In this document: piece after piece, positions 40,356 to 48,846 of the stretch
Layout: the number at the start of each line of letters is the position of its first letter
Numbering within the stretch: the stretch's first letter is position 1
Source of the DNA: Streptomyces sp. SAJ15
Lineage (GTDB): Bacteria; Actinomycetota; Actinomycetes; Streptomycetales; Streptomycetaceae
DNA length: 64,000 bases
Direction: 5' to 3'
NCBI RefSeq assembly: GCF_007595705.1
Contig: NZ_NISY01000010.1
Span: forward strand, 62,001 to 126,000
Notes under the pieces: generated by a model
What the model was told of the DNA's origin: nothing
The model's input: only the letters and a program-made list of their open reading frames with translations
Databases searched by the model: none
Translations under genes and position numbers: made by a program

Positions 40356-41345
40356 ATGACCCGCACTCCCGTTACCGTCACCGTCACCGGCGCGGCAGGC
40401 CAGATCGGCTACGCGCTGCTCTTCCGCATCGCCTCCGGTCAGCTCCTCGGCGCGGACGTGCCGGTCAAGCTGCGCCTCCTGGAGATCCCGCAGGGTCTCA
40501 AGGCCGCCGAGGGCACCGCCATGGAGCTCGACGACTGCGCGTTCCCGCTGCTGCGCGGCATCGACATCACCGACGACCCGAACGTGGGCTTCGAGGGTGC
40601 CAACGTCGCCCTGCTGGTCGGCGCCCGCCCGCGCACCAAGGGCATGGAGCGCGGTGACCTGCTGGAGGCCAACGGCGGCATCTTCAAGCCGCAGGGCAAG
40701 GCCATCAACGACCACGCCGCGGACGACATCAAGGTCCTCGTCGTGGGCAACCCGGCCAACACCAACGCGCTGATCGCCCAGGCCGCCGCTCCGGACGTAC
40801 CGGCCGAGCGCTTCACCGCGATGACCCGCCTGGACCACAACCGCGCCGTCTCCCAGCTCGCGCGGAAGACCGGCTCCGCCGTCTCCGAGATCCGCAAGCT
40901 GACGATCTGGGGCAACCACTCCGCCACCCAGTACCCGGACATCTTCCACGCGGAGATCGCGGGCAAGAACGCCGCCGAGATCGTCAACGACGAGCAGTGG
41001 CTGGCCGACACCTTCATCCCGACCGTCGCCAAGCGCGGCGCGGCGATCATCGAGGCCCGCGGCGCCTCCTCGGCCGCCTCCGCCGCCAACGCCGCCGTGG
41101 ACCACGTCCACACCTGGGTCAACGGCACCGCCGAGGGCGACTGGACCTCCATGGGCATCCCGTCGGACGGCTCCTATGGCGTCCCGGAGGGCCTGATCTC
41201 CTCCTTCCCGGTCACCTGCAAGGACGGCAAGTACGAGATCGTCCAGGGCCTGGAGATCAACGAGTTCTCCCGCACCCGCATCGACGCCTCCGTCCAGGAG
41301 CTCGTCGAGGAGCGCGACGCGGTGCGCGGCCTGGGTCTCATCTGA
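40356..41345 (+). CDS. mdh: Malate dehydrogenase
   Basis: The 329-residue NAD-dependent enzyme converts malate and oxaloacetate. It shows the Rossmann loop TGAAGQIGYALLFRIASG, the substrate loop GARPRTKGMERGDLL, VGNPANTNALIA, the DH pair in TRLDHNRA, and the catalytic His in IWGNHSATQYPD. It belongs to the cytosolic-type MDH group common in actinobacteria. CAGGAGACCGCC precedes the ATG. It is monocistronic, with its own terminator. Confidence 0.97.
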   Translation: MTRTPVTVTVTGAAGQIGYALLFRIASGQLLGADVPVKLRLLEIPQGLKAAEGTAMELDDCAFPLLRGIDITDDPNVGFEGANVALLVGARPRTKGMERGDLLEANGGIFKPQGKAINDHAADDIKVLVVGNPANTNALIAQAAAPDVPAERFTAMTRLDHNRAVSQLARKTGSAVSEIRKLTIWGNHSATQYPDIFHAEIAGKNAAEIVNDEQWLADTFIPTVAKRGAAIIEARGASSAASAANAAVDHVHTWVNGTAEGDWTSMGIPSDGSYGVPEGLISSFPVTCKDGKYEIVQGLEINEFSRTRIDASVQELVEERDAVRGLGLI

Positions 41346-41372
41346 GGTCGGATCAGACCCTGAAGTCGTACG

Positions 41373-41409
41373 CGGCCCCGTCCCGGAAAGTGCTTCTGGG
41401 ACGGGGCCG
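41373..41409. terminator. Terminator after mdh
   Basis: CGGCCCCGTCCC pairs with GGGACGGGGCCG, a perfect 12-bp stem with a 13-base loop and a short TTGTG tail. It lies between convergent genes. Confidence 0.88.
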
Positions 41410-41438
41410 TTGTGCGTGAGCGTTGCCGGAACGGGGTG

Positions 41439-41699
41439 CTAGCCGTTCCACACGACCGACGTGATCACGATGAGCTGCTTTCTGGGAAGGCACAGGAACC
41501 ACAGGAGACCCGCGCCCTGGCAGACATCCAGGTTTCGTAAGCCTCCGCCTGACGCGGGGCCTACGCCGATTTCGGTGGCGCCGTCCCCCAGAACTGTGAG
41601 CGATTCGGCGACGCGCTCGACCTCGACCACCACGGAGGGCGGCAGTCCGTCGATGACGTATTCCTCGCTGGGGTCGTACTCCCAGCGCCAGGCACTCAC
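41439..41699 (-). CDS. Possible RelE/ParE-type toxin or small partner of DUF6247 protein
   Basis: The 86-residue protein starts WRWEYDPSEEYVIDGLPPSVVVEVERVAESL and ends with hydrophobic strands (LLWFLCLPRKQLIVITSVVW). That order, helix pair then strands ending the chain, recalls RelE/ParE toxins, but the catalytic residues are not clear. Its GTG start overlaps the end of the upstream DUF6247-like gene by 4 bases, and that pairing with a RelE/ParE-like gene is common in Streptomyces. The role as toxin is an inference. Confidence 0.6.
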   Translation of the reverse strand: MSAWRWEYDPSEEYVIDGLPPSVVVEVERVAESLTVLGDGATEIGVGPASGGGLRNLDVCQGAGLLWFLCLPRKQLIVITSVVWNG

Positions 41700-42049
41700 G
41701 TGGCGATCTCCTCGCGCGCGGTCCGCAGAAGCTGACCGATCCGGGTCACCGCGTCGCGGCAGACTTCCTCGTCGGACCCGTGTTCGGCCAGGTACTCGAG
41801 TTCACGAAGGAGCGCCGCGCGGTCGGGCCAGCGTTGGACGGCGATGTGTACCGCCCACCGCTGCGTGAATGTCCTGAGCGGGCTCAGGCTGCTGGTCTCC
41901 TGCGCCTGGGTGGCTGCCCGACGAAGCGTGGAATCGAAGTCGTCGAGCTGGTCGGGCGTGAGACGAGCGACGGCGGCACGCAGATCGTCCGGGGTGAGCG
42001 GCGGCATGGGGATGAGCGGGCCGTTCTGGCCTTCTGGCTGGGCGCTCAT
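41696..42049 (-). CDS. DUF6247-like protein, candidate antitoxin
   Basis: The 117-residue protein has LTPDDLRAAVARLTPDQLDDFDSTLRRAATQA, then SPLRTFTQRWAVHIAVQRWPDRAALLRELEYLAE. This helical pattern matches DUF6247 proteins of Streptomyces. The ATG at 42049 has AGAAGGGGCC upstream. It is translationally coupled to the 86-residue gene after it. The antitoxin role is inferred from gene order only. Confidence 0.7.
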   Translation of the reverse strand: MSAQPEGQNGPLIPMPPLTPDDLRAAVARLTPDQLDDFDSTLRRAATQAQETSSLSPLRTFTQRWAVHIAVQRWPDRAALLRELEYLAEHGSDEEVCRDAVTRIGQLLRTAREEIAT

Positions 42050-42146
42050 GTGAAGGCCCCTTCTCGGGAGTGCGCTGCATGCGGTCACTGATTCTAGGTC
42101 CTTCCTTGTTCAGTGGGGCGCGGCAGCGCCGTGAGGCGGGGGGCAC

Positions 42147-42324
42147 CTACGTCGCGTTCCGCGCGTAGGTGACGAGGGCCGCCCGCTGGATGGGGCAGAG
42201 GGACAGGGTGGAGCCGGTGGGGTCCCGCCTGGATCAGGGTGTCCCGCACCCGTAGTGCCTTGATCTGAGCCCCAACGATCCGCGGGCTCACCGGAATGCT
42301 GTTGTCCTTGTAGCCGTCACCCAT
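42147..42324 (-). pseudogene. Possible frameshifted remnant of a small gene (DUF397-like)
   Basis: Frame A reads MGDGYKDNSIPVSPRIVGA, then QIKALRVRDTLIQAGP. After that point good third-position GC jumps to another frame, which reads TGSTLSLCPIQRAALVTYAR and stops. Joined, VRDT...GxTLSL...ALVTYAR resembles the end of a DUF397 domain. One lost or gained base near 42210 would explain it. The match is weak and the gene may simply not exist. The rest of the 390 bases between the DUF6247 gene and the next small frame holds nothing else I can support. Confidence 0.35.
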
Positions 42325-42439
42325 GCCGCCACGCCTTCCGCCTCGCCGTCACGGCGCACCCGTACCGCGCCTGTCCCTAGAGAACGTAGATACGCCTGCG
42401 CCACCGTCGAGGGGGAATCCAGCAAATCCACTCCATCGA

Positions 42440-42589
42440 ATGCCCTTGTCGCCAGAGGAAGTTCGTGCGACCGTCGCCGCCGTGCTGGGGGAGCGCGCCG
42501 CGCTGCACCGGTTCGAGGAGGTGGAGGAGGCGGTGCTCTTCTGCCAGGCGCTGTTGCGTGACAACGAGCTGCTGGTGGAGGTCGGGTGA
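42440..42589 (+). CDS. Small protein of 49 residues, unknown
   Basis: MPLSPEEVRATVAAVLGERA, then a Glu-rich helix (FEEVEEAVLFCQALL) and a short end. Third positions are almost all G or C, which supports coding. There is no clear ribosome site, and the frame stays open upstream to 42323. No family is recognised. The 258 bases from its end to the next gene are AT-richer (for example GTGAAAATTCTTG and GCGGTTATTTCGG) and probably hold the promoter of the membrane operon. Confidence 0.4.
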   Translation: MPLSPEEVRATVAAVLGERAALHRFEEVEEAVLFCQALLRDNELLVEVG

Positions 42590-42847
42590 ACCACTGGTTC
42601 CTGCTGATGCCGGTGCGTCGGGTGAGGTCGCCGGGGGTGGTGAGGCCGGTCGAGCGTCGGGAGGCGTGCGCACGTCTTCTGGCAGCTCTGGGGCGGTTGG
42701 AGCGGCGAGCGGGCTCCCGTCGCCCTTTGTGAAAATTCTTGCGGCAAGTGTGGTCACGCCCGGAGGGAATTCCCGCATACTGAGACTGCGGTTATTTCGG
42801 TTAACTCCTCTCACGCGGAGATGAGTTCGAATTCCTGGGGTGTGCCG

Positions 42848-44482
42848 ATGACCCTGCCCGGACAGCCGATCGCGCCGCCGCTTCCCCCACAGCGGCTTTT
42901 CCACTCCGAGGCCACTCGACTGCTGTGCGCGGGTGTGTATTTCGACGCCGAGTTCCGCCGCCGGGTGGTGGAGGAGCTGGTGGAGCACGAGGAGCGCCCG
43001 GTGGCGCCGTCGCTCGGGATCGACGCCGTGCCCGTGCTGGCGCACGCGGTGCGGGCGCGGCGGCAGGAGCTGGAGACGGCGCTGCTGTTGCTGGGGGTCT
43101 GGGCGGTCTTCCTGGGGATGACCGTCTCGGACTACGGCTGGCTGGGCGTCCTGCAGCCGACCTGGTTCACGCTCTACGCGGTGGTGTGCGCCGCGTCGTG
43201 GATGAGCCGGGCGGCGACCGGGCTGGGCACCTCCGTCTACACGCTGGACCGGGCGATGGTGCGTCAGGCCACCAGCGGGCGCATGAAGATGCTGCTGCCG
43301 TTCGGGCCGCGGCTGCTGACCCTGGGCTACTGGACGTTCGTGCTCTACGCGCTGGTGAACGGCGGCGACGCCTGGGCCGGGCTGGTCTTCCCGCTGCTGC
43401 TCGTGCTGCCGGTGTGGGTGCACCGCTCGCGGGTGGCCGCGGTGATGTGCAGGGAGCTGTCCCCGCTCGCCTATCCGCGACGGCCGCGCGCCGCGCTGCC
43501 GAGGCTCGACCGCTACCGGCGGATCGGGGCCGCGATCGACCGGGAGCAGCACGCGCCGCTCACCATCTACGACCCGTTCCGGCCCTTCATCGGCGCCGGG
43601 AAGCCGTACGAGCCGTGGTCGTTCGCGCTGGAGCTCAAGCGGGCGGCCACGGCCGGACCGGCGTCCGAGCCGCTGACCGGCCATGACGTGGTGAGCCTGA
43701 TCAAGCCACGGCTGCAGGCGCTGCGGACCTCGGCCGCCGCCACCAGCCGCGACCGGCTGCGGGCGCTGGAGACCGAGGAGTTCGTCTATCTGCCGGTGGG
43801 GGCGCCCCGCTCGCACGTCGGCTACGAGCGGCAGGCCGTCTCGCGACACCTGCGCGACGCGGTGGACGAGGGCGGCGAGGCGCGGCGGCACTTCCTGCGG
43901 GTCCGGGTCGGGGCGTGGGACGAGCAGGTGGTGGTGTCCGTCCTGGTCCGGGTGCACACCCAGGGGGAGATGCTGGTGCTGGAGGTGGCGCCACACGTGC
44001 TGACCCCGGTGCGGCCCGAGTTCAAGGCGGCCGACGTGATCGCGGCGCGGGGCGAGGCCGATGTGCTGCGGGACGGGGTGCGGGCGCTGTTCGCCGCGCC
44101 GGGCGCCACCTTCGCGGCGGGGGTCTCGGCCGTCCGTACGGTGGTCTCGGAGTTCCGGGTCTGGCTGGCCGACCCGCGGCGGGCGCTGCCGGACGGGCCC
44201 GCCACCTCGGTGCGCGAGCTGGGCAGCACCAAGGAGGTGTCGCTCTTTCAGGAGATGGACGTCAGCCGCTATGTGAAGACGATTCAGGACCGGATCGCGA
44301 GCGGCGTGCGGGAGGCGCTGCGGGCCAAGGGCTATCAGACCGGCGAGTTCGAGCAGCAGATCATCAACGTCAGCGGCGGCGGTGTGTTCATCGGTTCCAT
44401 GAGCGGCGGCGCGGTCGCCACCGGTGAGCGGGCCACCGCCAGGCACGGGGAGGGCGGACGCGGTGAGCGGAAGGGACGCTGA
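42848..44482 (+). CDS. Membrane protein with large cytoplasmic part and C-terminal Gly-rich motif
   Basis: The 544-residue protein has hydrophobic helices at about 76-92, 101-119, 158-172 and 176-191, then a long soluble part. This includes LGSTKEVSLFQEMDVSRYVKT and an amphipathic stretch. It ends with INVSGGGVFIGSMSGGAVAT, then GERATARHG (about 506-535). The same GG-x-IG-x-M-x-GGA-x-A-x-G pattern appears twice in the next protein, which suggests homotypic contact between the two. The ATG at 42848 is preferred over ATG 42821, which has no room for a ribosome site. The next gene starts 20 bases before its end. Confidence 0.78.
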   Translation: MTLPGQPIAPPLPPQRLFHSEATRLLCAGVYFDAEFRRRVVEELVEHEERPVAPSLGIDAVPVLAHAVRARRQELETALLLLGVWAVFLGMTVSDYGWLGVLQPTWFTLYAVVCAASWMSRAATGLGTSVYTLDRAMVRQATSGRMKMLLPFGPRLLTLGYWTFVLYALVNGGDAWAGLVFPLLLVLPVWVHRSRVAAVMCRELSPLAYPRRPRAALPRLDRYRRIGAAIDREQHAPLTIYDPFRPFIGAGKPYEPWSFALELKRAATAGPASEPLTGHDVVSLIKPRLQALRTSAAATSRDRLRALETEEFVYLPVGAPRSHVGYERQAVSRHLRDAVDEGGEARRHFLRVRVGAWDEQVVVSVLVRVHTQGEMLVLEVAPHVLTPVRPEFKAADVIAARGEADVLRDGVRALFAAPGATFAAGVSAVRTVVSEFRVWLADPRRALPDGPATSVRELGSTKEVSLFQEMDVSRYVKTIQDRIASGVREALRAKGYQTGEFEQQIINVSGGGVFIGSMSGGAVATGERATARHGEGGRGERKGR

Positions 44483-45047
44483 GGACGGGCCGGGCGGGCC
44501 GGACGGGGCGACGGCGGAGGAAGACCGTATGGGGCGTACGGGGGAGGAGCGCCCGGCGCCCTCGCCGGCGGGCGGCATCGTCATCGGCACCATGACGGGC
44601 GGCGCGGCCGCGGTCGGAGACCGGGCCACGGCCGAGTACCGCGCCGGGCGGGCCGGTCCGCCCCCGGCCGGTCGGCCCGCGACCGCGGTGCCGCCGGTCG
44701 TCCCGGGCGGGATCGGCGTCGGCGCGATGACGGGCGGGGCGGTCGCCGCCGGGCCCGGGGCGCGCGCCGTGCACGGCACGGAGGGGGCGACCGAGGTCCC
44801 GCCCGAGCTGCTCGCGGCCGTGCGCGCGCTGCGCGAGGAGCTGGCGCCGCTCGCCCCGTCGGCGCCGATGGACGAGGTGGCCGCCGCGCTCGCCGAGGTG
44901 GAGGAGGAGCTCGCCGACGGCGCCGGCGCGGCCGACCGCGAACGGCTGGGGCGGCTGCGCGGGCGACTGGAGGCGGCTGCCACGGCGGTCGGCGGGCTGG
45001 CCTCCGCGGTGGCGCTGGCGCAGGCCATCGGACAGTTCCTGGCCTGA
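44463..45047 (+). CDS. Small protein with two Gly-rich motif copies and a helical C-terminus
   Basis: The 194-residue protein has two copies of the motif found at the end of its neighbour: GGIVIGTMTGGAAAVGDRAT (37-56) and GGIGVGAMTGGAVAAGPGAR (82-101). After them comes a helical domain (about 111-194: PPELLAAVRALREELAPLAP, EVAAALAEVEEELAD, and a hydrophobic end, GGLASAVALAQAIGQFLA). Motif plus helical domain is the build of some small Streptomyces effector-associated proteins with amyloid-like motifs. GTG start with GGAGGGCGG ahead. It overlaps the preceding gene, so they are coupled. Confidence 0.75.
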   Translation: MSGRDAEDGPGGPDGATAEEDRMGRTGEERPAPSPAGGIVIGTMTGGAAAVGDRATAEYRAGRAGPPPAGRPATAVPPVVPGGIGVGAMTGGAVAAGPGARAVHGTEGATEVPPELLAAVRALREELAPLAPSAPMDEVAAALAEVEEELADGAGAADRERLGRLRGRLEAAATAVGGLASAVALAQAIGQFLA

Positions 45048-45092
45048 GGCCGTGGGGCGATCGCGGGGTAACGGGGAGAGGGGTGCGTGGGG

Positions 45093-45956
45093 ATGAGCTA
45101 CTGGGACCCGGAGCGGCAGCAGTGGGTGCACGGCGACCTGCCGCCCCCGCCGCCGTACGCCCCCGGAGAGGTCGGGGTTTCGGAGGTGGCCGGCGATCCG
45201 GGCGGCACCGGCGGGCGCGACACCACGCGCGCCCTGGTGCTGGCCCTCGTGACGCTCGTGGTCTTCGCCGGGATCGGGGTCGGCATGTGGCTGCTGGTGC
45301 GCGACGACGACGAGGAGGACCGGAGCGGCCCGGGGCCGGTCGTGCCCTCGGCGACCGAGTCCGGTTGGCCGTCCACCACCCCGGAGACCACGTCACCGCC
45401 CACGTCGCCGCCGACGACGGACTGGTCGCTCCCCTCGACGGACTGGCCGACGCCGACGCCGACGACGGACGAGCCGACTCCGGGGTTGGGCGCCGAGCGC
45501 GAGACGCCGTCCGGCTACACGCGGGTCGAGGACCCGGCGGGCTTCACCGTCGATGTGCCGGTCGGCTGGCAGCGCACGTCCAGGTCCGACGGCGTCTTCT
45601 ACACCTCGCCGGACGAGCGCCGGCTGCTGCAGATCTTCACCCTGGAGGATCCGGAGGGCACGCCGTACGAGTCCCTGGAGGCGACGGAGTCCCACCTCGC
45701 CCAGACGATGGCCGGCTCCGGCTACCGGCTCCACGGCCTGCGGCCGCTCGGCGCCGGCGACGCGGCGGAGCTCCAGTACGCGTACGACCACCCCAGGTTC
45801 GGCGCCCGTCGCGTCATCGACCGGGCGTTCACCGGGCCTGACGGGGTGCAGTACGCGGTGCTGGTGGCGGGGCCGACCTCGTCCTGGCCGGAGCAGGAGA
45901 CGATCCAGGAGACGGCCCTGAACGCGTTCTGCCCTACGGGGCACTGCGGGTCATGA
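45093..45956 (+). CDS. Membrane-anchored outer protein (third gene of the membrane operon)
   Basis: The 287-residue protein starts MSYWDPERQQWVHGDLPPPP, then has one transmembrane helix (about 47-69). An acidic and Ser/Thr/Pro-rich stalk follows (about 75-135), with TTDWSLPSTDWPTPTPTTDE. The outer domain of about 145 residues reads GYTRVEDPAGFTVDVPVGW and ends with two Cys (FCPTGHC). The outer part looks like domains seen after Ser/Thr kinase or septum-related anchors in Streptomyces, with no catalytic motif. ATG 45093 has GAGAGGGG 9 bases ahead. It is 45 bases after the previous gene. Confidence 0.78.
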   Translation: MSYWDPERQQWVHGDLPPPPPYAPGEVGVSEVAGDPGGTGGRDTTRALVLALVTLVVFAGIGVGMWLLVRDDDEEDRSGPGPVVPSATESGWPSTTPETTSPPTSPPTTDWSLPSTDWPTPTPTTDEPTPGLGAERETPSGYTRVEDPAGFTVDVPVGWQRTSRSDGVFYTSPDERRLLQIFTLEDPEGTPYESLEATESHLAQTMAGSGYRLHGLRPLGAGDAAELQYAYDHPRFGARRVIDRAFTGPDGVQYAVLVAGPTSSWPEQETIQETALNAFCPTGHCGS

Positions 45957-45964
45957 AGAGTGCG

Positions 45965-46000
45965 GGGACGCCGCCCAGGGGACACCCTGGGCGGCGCCCC
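45965..46000. terminator. Bidirectional terminator between membrane operon and lipoprotein genes
   Basis: GGGACGCCGCCCAGGG pairs with CCCTGGGCGGCGCCCC (one mismatch) over a 4-base loop. Confidence 0.85.
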
Positions 46001-46041
46001 CGGCTCTTGGAACGACTGCCCGCGACCGGCGGGATCTCGGC

Positions 46042-46800
46042 TCAGGAAGCCTTCTTGGCTTCCTGCTCGACCTGGGCCAGCTCCACCGTCTCGGCCGCCG
46101 ACGGCTTCTTCGGGGTGAAGTCCTCGTCCCAGCCGGTGTACAGGATGGTGGCCTTGTCCTTGCCCTTCAGCTCGACCTTGAGCGGGTAGGGCTTGCCCTC
46201 GGCGGCGACGTACAGCGTCATGGGATCACCCTCGCTGTTCTTGCCCTCGATGGCGACGGCCTTCTTGCCGTCGACCTCGGCGGTCCCACCCTTGGTCCAC
46301 TTCTTGTCCTGGGACTCGGTGGTGTCCTTCTGCATCCGCTTGATGTCGCACAGCCCGGCCATGGCCTTCATCGCCGGGTTGGTCGCGGTGTCGTGGATGT
46401 ACTTGCCCTTGAACTTCTTCTCCACGACGTCACCACCCGTCGGAACCATGGCCTGGCCCATCATGCCGGTCGGCTTCATCCAGATGTCGTCGCCGATCTT
46501 GATCAGGCTGTAGCCGCCGGACTTGCCCGCGTCCATGGAGGAGTCGCAGTTGCCCGCCGTGTTCAGCGTGAACTCGGCCGTGGTCTTCTCGCCCTCGGAC
46601 ACGCCCTCGAGCTTGGCCTTCAGCGACGTCGCGGACTTCATCGCCTCGCGCGCCCTGTCGGCGACCTCGTTGGCCGAGAGCTTCTCGACGCCGGAGGCGC
46701 CGCCCTCGCCGCTGTCCTTGTCGTCGCCGCCGCAGCCGGTCACGGCGAGCGCCAGTGCCGCGCACGCGGCCACGGCCCAAGCCCGGTTCTTGCTCGTCAT
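46042..46800 (-). CDS. Lipoprotein, first of three tandem paralogues (LppX/LprG-like)
   Basis: The 252-residue protein has the lipobox LAVTGC at the end of its signal peptide, an acidic linker, and a domain with SANEVADRAREAMKSATSLKA, KIGDDIWMKPTG, a Cys in GLCDIKRMQKDT, and GKPYPLKVELKGKDKATILYTGWDE. The build matches actinobacterial LppX/LprAFG-like lipoproteins, which carry lipids. It is nearly identical in plan to the next two genes. It stands alone transcriptionally: the second gene's terminator lies 93 bases upstream of its start. Confidence 0.85.
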   Translation of the reverse strand: MTSKNRAWAVAACAALALAVTGCGGDDKDSGEGGASGVEKLSANEVADRAREAMKSATSLKAKLEGVSEGEKTTAEFTLNTAGNCDSSMDAGKSGGYSLIKIGDDIWMKPTGMMGQAMVPTGGDVVEKKFKGKYIHDTATNPAMKAMAGLCDIKRMQKDTTESQDKKWTKGGTAEVDGKKAVAIEGKNSEGDPMTLYVAAEGKPYPLKVELKGKDKATILYTGWDEDFTPKKPSAAETVELAQVEQEAKKAS

Positions 46801-46893
46801 CAGGTGTACTTCGCCCTTTATCTCATGATCTTGCTTGACGGTAGGAACCTACCGGGGCACCTCCCAGCGGTAGCCGGGGGAGGGGCGGCGACG

Positions 46894-46935
46894 CATGACC
46901 GGGCCCCCATCCCTGCGGATGGGGGCCCGGTCATG
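46894..46935. terminator. Perfect 19-bp hairpin after the second lipoprotein gene
   Basis: CATGACCGGGCCCCCATCC and GGATGGGGGCCCGGTCATG pair fully over a 4-base loop, 9 bases past the second gene's stop. It isolates each paralogue. Confidence 0.92.
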
Positions 46936-46944
46936 TCGGCTTAC

Positions 46945-47712
46945 TTACTTGGCGGCCTCGACCGCGGTGATCTCGACCGTCTCGGTGGCGGACGGCTTCT
47001 GCGGGGTGACCTTCTCGTCCCAGCCCGAGTACAGGATGGTGGCCTTCTCCTTGCCCTGCTGCTCGGCCTTGAGCGGGTAGGGCTTGCCCTCGGTGGCGAT
47101 GTAGAGGGTCATCGGCTCACCGTCGTTGTCGGTGCCCTTGATGGCGATGGCCTTCTTGCCGTCGACCTCGGTGGCGTCACCCTTGGTCCACTTCTTGTCC
47201 TTGGAGTCGGTGGCCTCCTTCTGGATGGCCTTGATGTCGCAGGCCTCACCGATGTCCTTGAACTTCTCGTGGTCCGTGGTGCCGTGGACGTACTTGTCCT
47301 TGAACTTGCCGGCGCCCGACTCCAGCATCATCTGGGCCATCATGCCGGTCGGCTTGACCCAGGCCTCGTTGCCGATCTTGACCAGGCTGTAGCCGCCCAT
47401 GGTGCCCATGGTCATGTCGGTCTGGCAGTTGCCCTCGGAGTCCATGGCCAGCTTGGCCGTGGTCTTCTGGCCCTCGCTGACGCCGTCGACCGTGGCGGTC
47501 ATGGACTTCGCGGAGACCATCGCGTCCTTCGCCTTCTGGGCGATCTCGTTGGCCTCGAGCTTCTCCACGCCGTTGGCGCCGCTCTCGACGGAGGAGCCGC
47601 CGTTGGAGCCGCCCTTCGCGTCGTCCTTCTTGTCGTCGCCGCCACAGCCGGTCACGGCCAGCGCCAGCGCCGCGCAGGCGGCCACGGCCCAAACCCGGTT
47701 CTTGCTCGTCAT
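46945..47712 (-). CDS. Lipoprotein, second of three tandem paralogues
   Basis: The 255-residue protein has the same signal and lipobox as its neighbour (MTSKNRVWAVAACAALALAVTGC) and the same domain tracts: KIGNEAWVKPTG, EACDIKAIQKEA, and a KPYPLKAEQQGKEKATILYS end. The ATG at 47712 matches the paralogues; the open frame to 47763 is leader. Upstream bases (CCCTTATCTGATCGTCTTGA) resemble those upstream of the first gene (CCTTTATCTCATGATCTTGC), so the promoter was copied with the gene. Confidence 0.85.
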   Translation of the reverse strand: MTSKNRVWAVAACAALALAVTGCGGDDKKDDAKGGSNGGSSVESGANGVEKLEANEIAQKAKDAMVSAKSMTATVDGVSEGQKTTAKLAMDSEGNCQTDMTMGTMGGYSLVKIGNEAWVKPTGMMAQMMLESGAGKFKDKYVHGTTDHEKFKDIGEACDIKAIQKEATDSKDKKWTKGDATEVDGKKAIAIKGTDNDGEPMTLYIATEGKPYPLKAEQQGKEKATILYSGWDEKVTPQKPSATETVEITAVEAAK

Positions 47713-47810
47713 CACGGGAGTATTCGCCCTTATCTGATCGTCTTGATTGCCTATGAGCGCCATACCCTAAGGCTCGGGTGGGCGTCTGGCGCCGCCGCCC
47801 ACCCCGTCGA

Positions 47811-48620
47811 TCAGGCGCCGCCCAGCTGCTCCTGCAGCTTGGCCATGTCGACCACCTGGTCCGCCGGCGGGGTCGTCGTCGGCACCGGCTTGTCCCAGTC
47901 GGTGAGCTCGATGGAGCCGGACTCGGTGCCCTTCTGCACGATCTTCAGCGGGTAGGGCTTGCCCTCCGCGGCGACGTAGAGGGTCATCGGGTCGCCGTCC
48001 GACGACTTGCCGTTGACGGGGATGACCTTGTTGCCGTCGACGGTGACGAGCGTGCCCTTGGTCATCTTGTCGTCGCTGTCGTCGGTGTCCAGCGACTGCT
48101 GGAAGCCGGCGAGGTCGCACACGTCCGTCATGTCCTTGAACATCTCGTCGGACGTGGAGCCGTGGACCCACTTGCCCTTGAAGAGCTCGGCGGCGGCCGC
48201 GCCGTCCGAGCCGGCCTGGGTCTTCCAGAAGGTCTCGTCCGGCTTCATCCAGACCTTGTCGCTGAGCTTGATGAGCTCGAAGGAGCCCTCGGTGCCCATC
48301 TCCATGGAGCCGGCGCAGTTGCCCGAGCCGTCGAGGGCGAGGTCCATCTTCTGCCGGGTGCCGGCGGAGGTGAGGTCCATCTTCATGCGGAGCGACTTCG
48401 CCGACTCCAGCTCGGTCTCCGCCTTCTTGGAGATCTCCTTGGCGGACAGCTTGGCGAGTTCCGAGCCGGCGTCCGAGCCCTTGTCCGGCTTGGTTCCGAG
48501 GATGCTCCCGTCCTTGTCGGACTTTCCGCCCTTGTCGGACTTGTCGCTGCCGCAGCCGGTGATGGCCAGCGCCAGCGCCGCACACGCGGCCACGGCCCAA
48601 GCCCGGTTCATCCTCGTCAT
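47811..48620 (-). CDS. Lipoprotein, third and most diverged of the tandem paralogues
   Basis: The 269-residue protein has lipobox LAITGC and a Lys/Asp/Ser-rich linker (about 25-50). The domain then shows LSAKEISKKAETELESAKSL, KLSDKVWMKPDE, DVCDLAGFQQSL, VTVDGNKVIPVNGKSSDGDP and KPYPLKIVQKG. It shares the plan of the other two but differs more along its length. It may be the ancestral copy or one that took a new role. ATG 48620 aligns with the others. Confidence 0.84.
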   Translation of the reverse strand: MTRMNRAWAVAACAALALAITGCGSDKSDKGGKSDKDGSILGTKPDKGSDAGSELAKLSAKEISKKAETELESAKSLRMKMDLTSAGTRQKMDLALDGSGNCAGSMEMGTEGSFELIKLSDKVWMKPDETFWKTQAGSDGAAAAELFKGKWVHGSTSDEMFKDMTDVCDLAGFQQSLDTDDSDDKMTKGTLVTVDGNKVIPVNGKSSDGDPMTLYVAAEGKPYPLKIVQKGTESGSIELTDWDKPVPTTTPPADQVVDMAKLQEQLGGA

Positions 48621-48846
48621 CGCGCCCGCCCTGCCCTTTTCATCTTGTCGTGCCTTCTTACCTGCGCTTTACCTTACGAGCAGGGACGTGCGCAGATGCA
48701 GTCCGGTTCGCCTTTTGTGGTCACTATTCAGTGACGCCGGCCACTTTCGCCGAGCAATCAGGCATACATATGAACGTTTCGGTTAGGGGTCCCAGCTGCT
48801 GGCGTGGCCAGTGGGAAAACCTGGAAGACCGGAAGGCAGAAGAAAC

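Noticed and set aside
46042..48620. Lipoprotein trio as part of a biosynthetic cluster
   Set aside because: No synthase, maturase or transporter for a product is nearby; they are simple paralogues with their own terminators.
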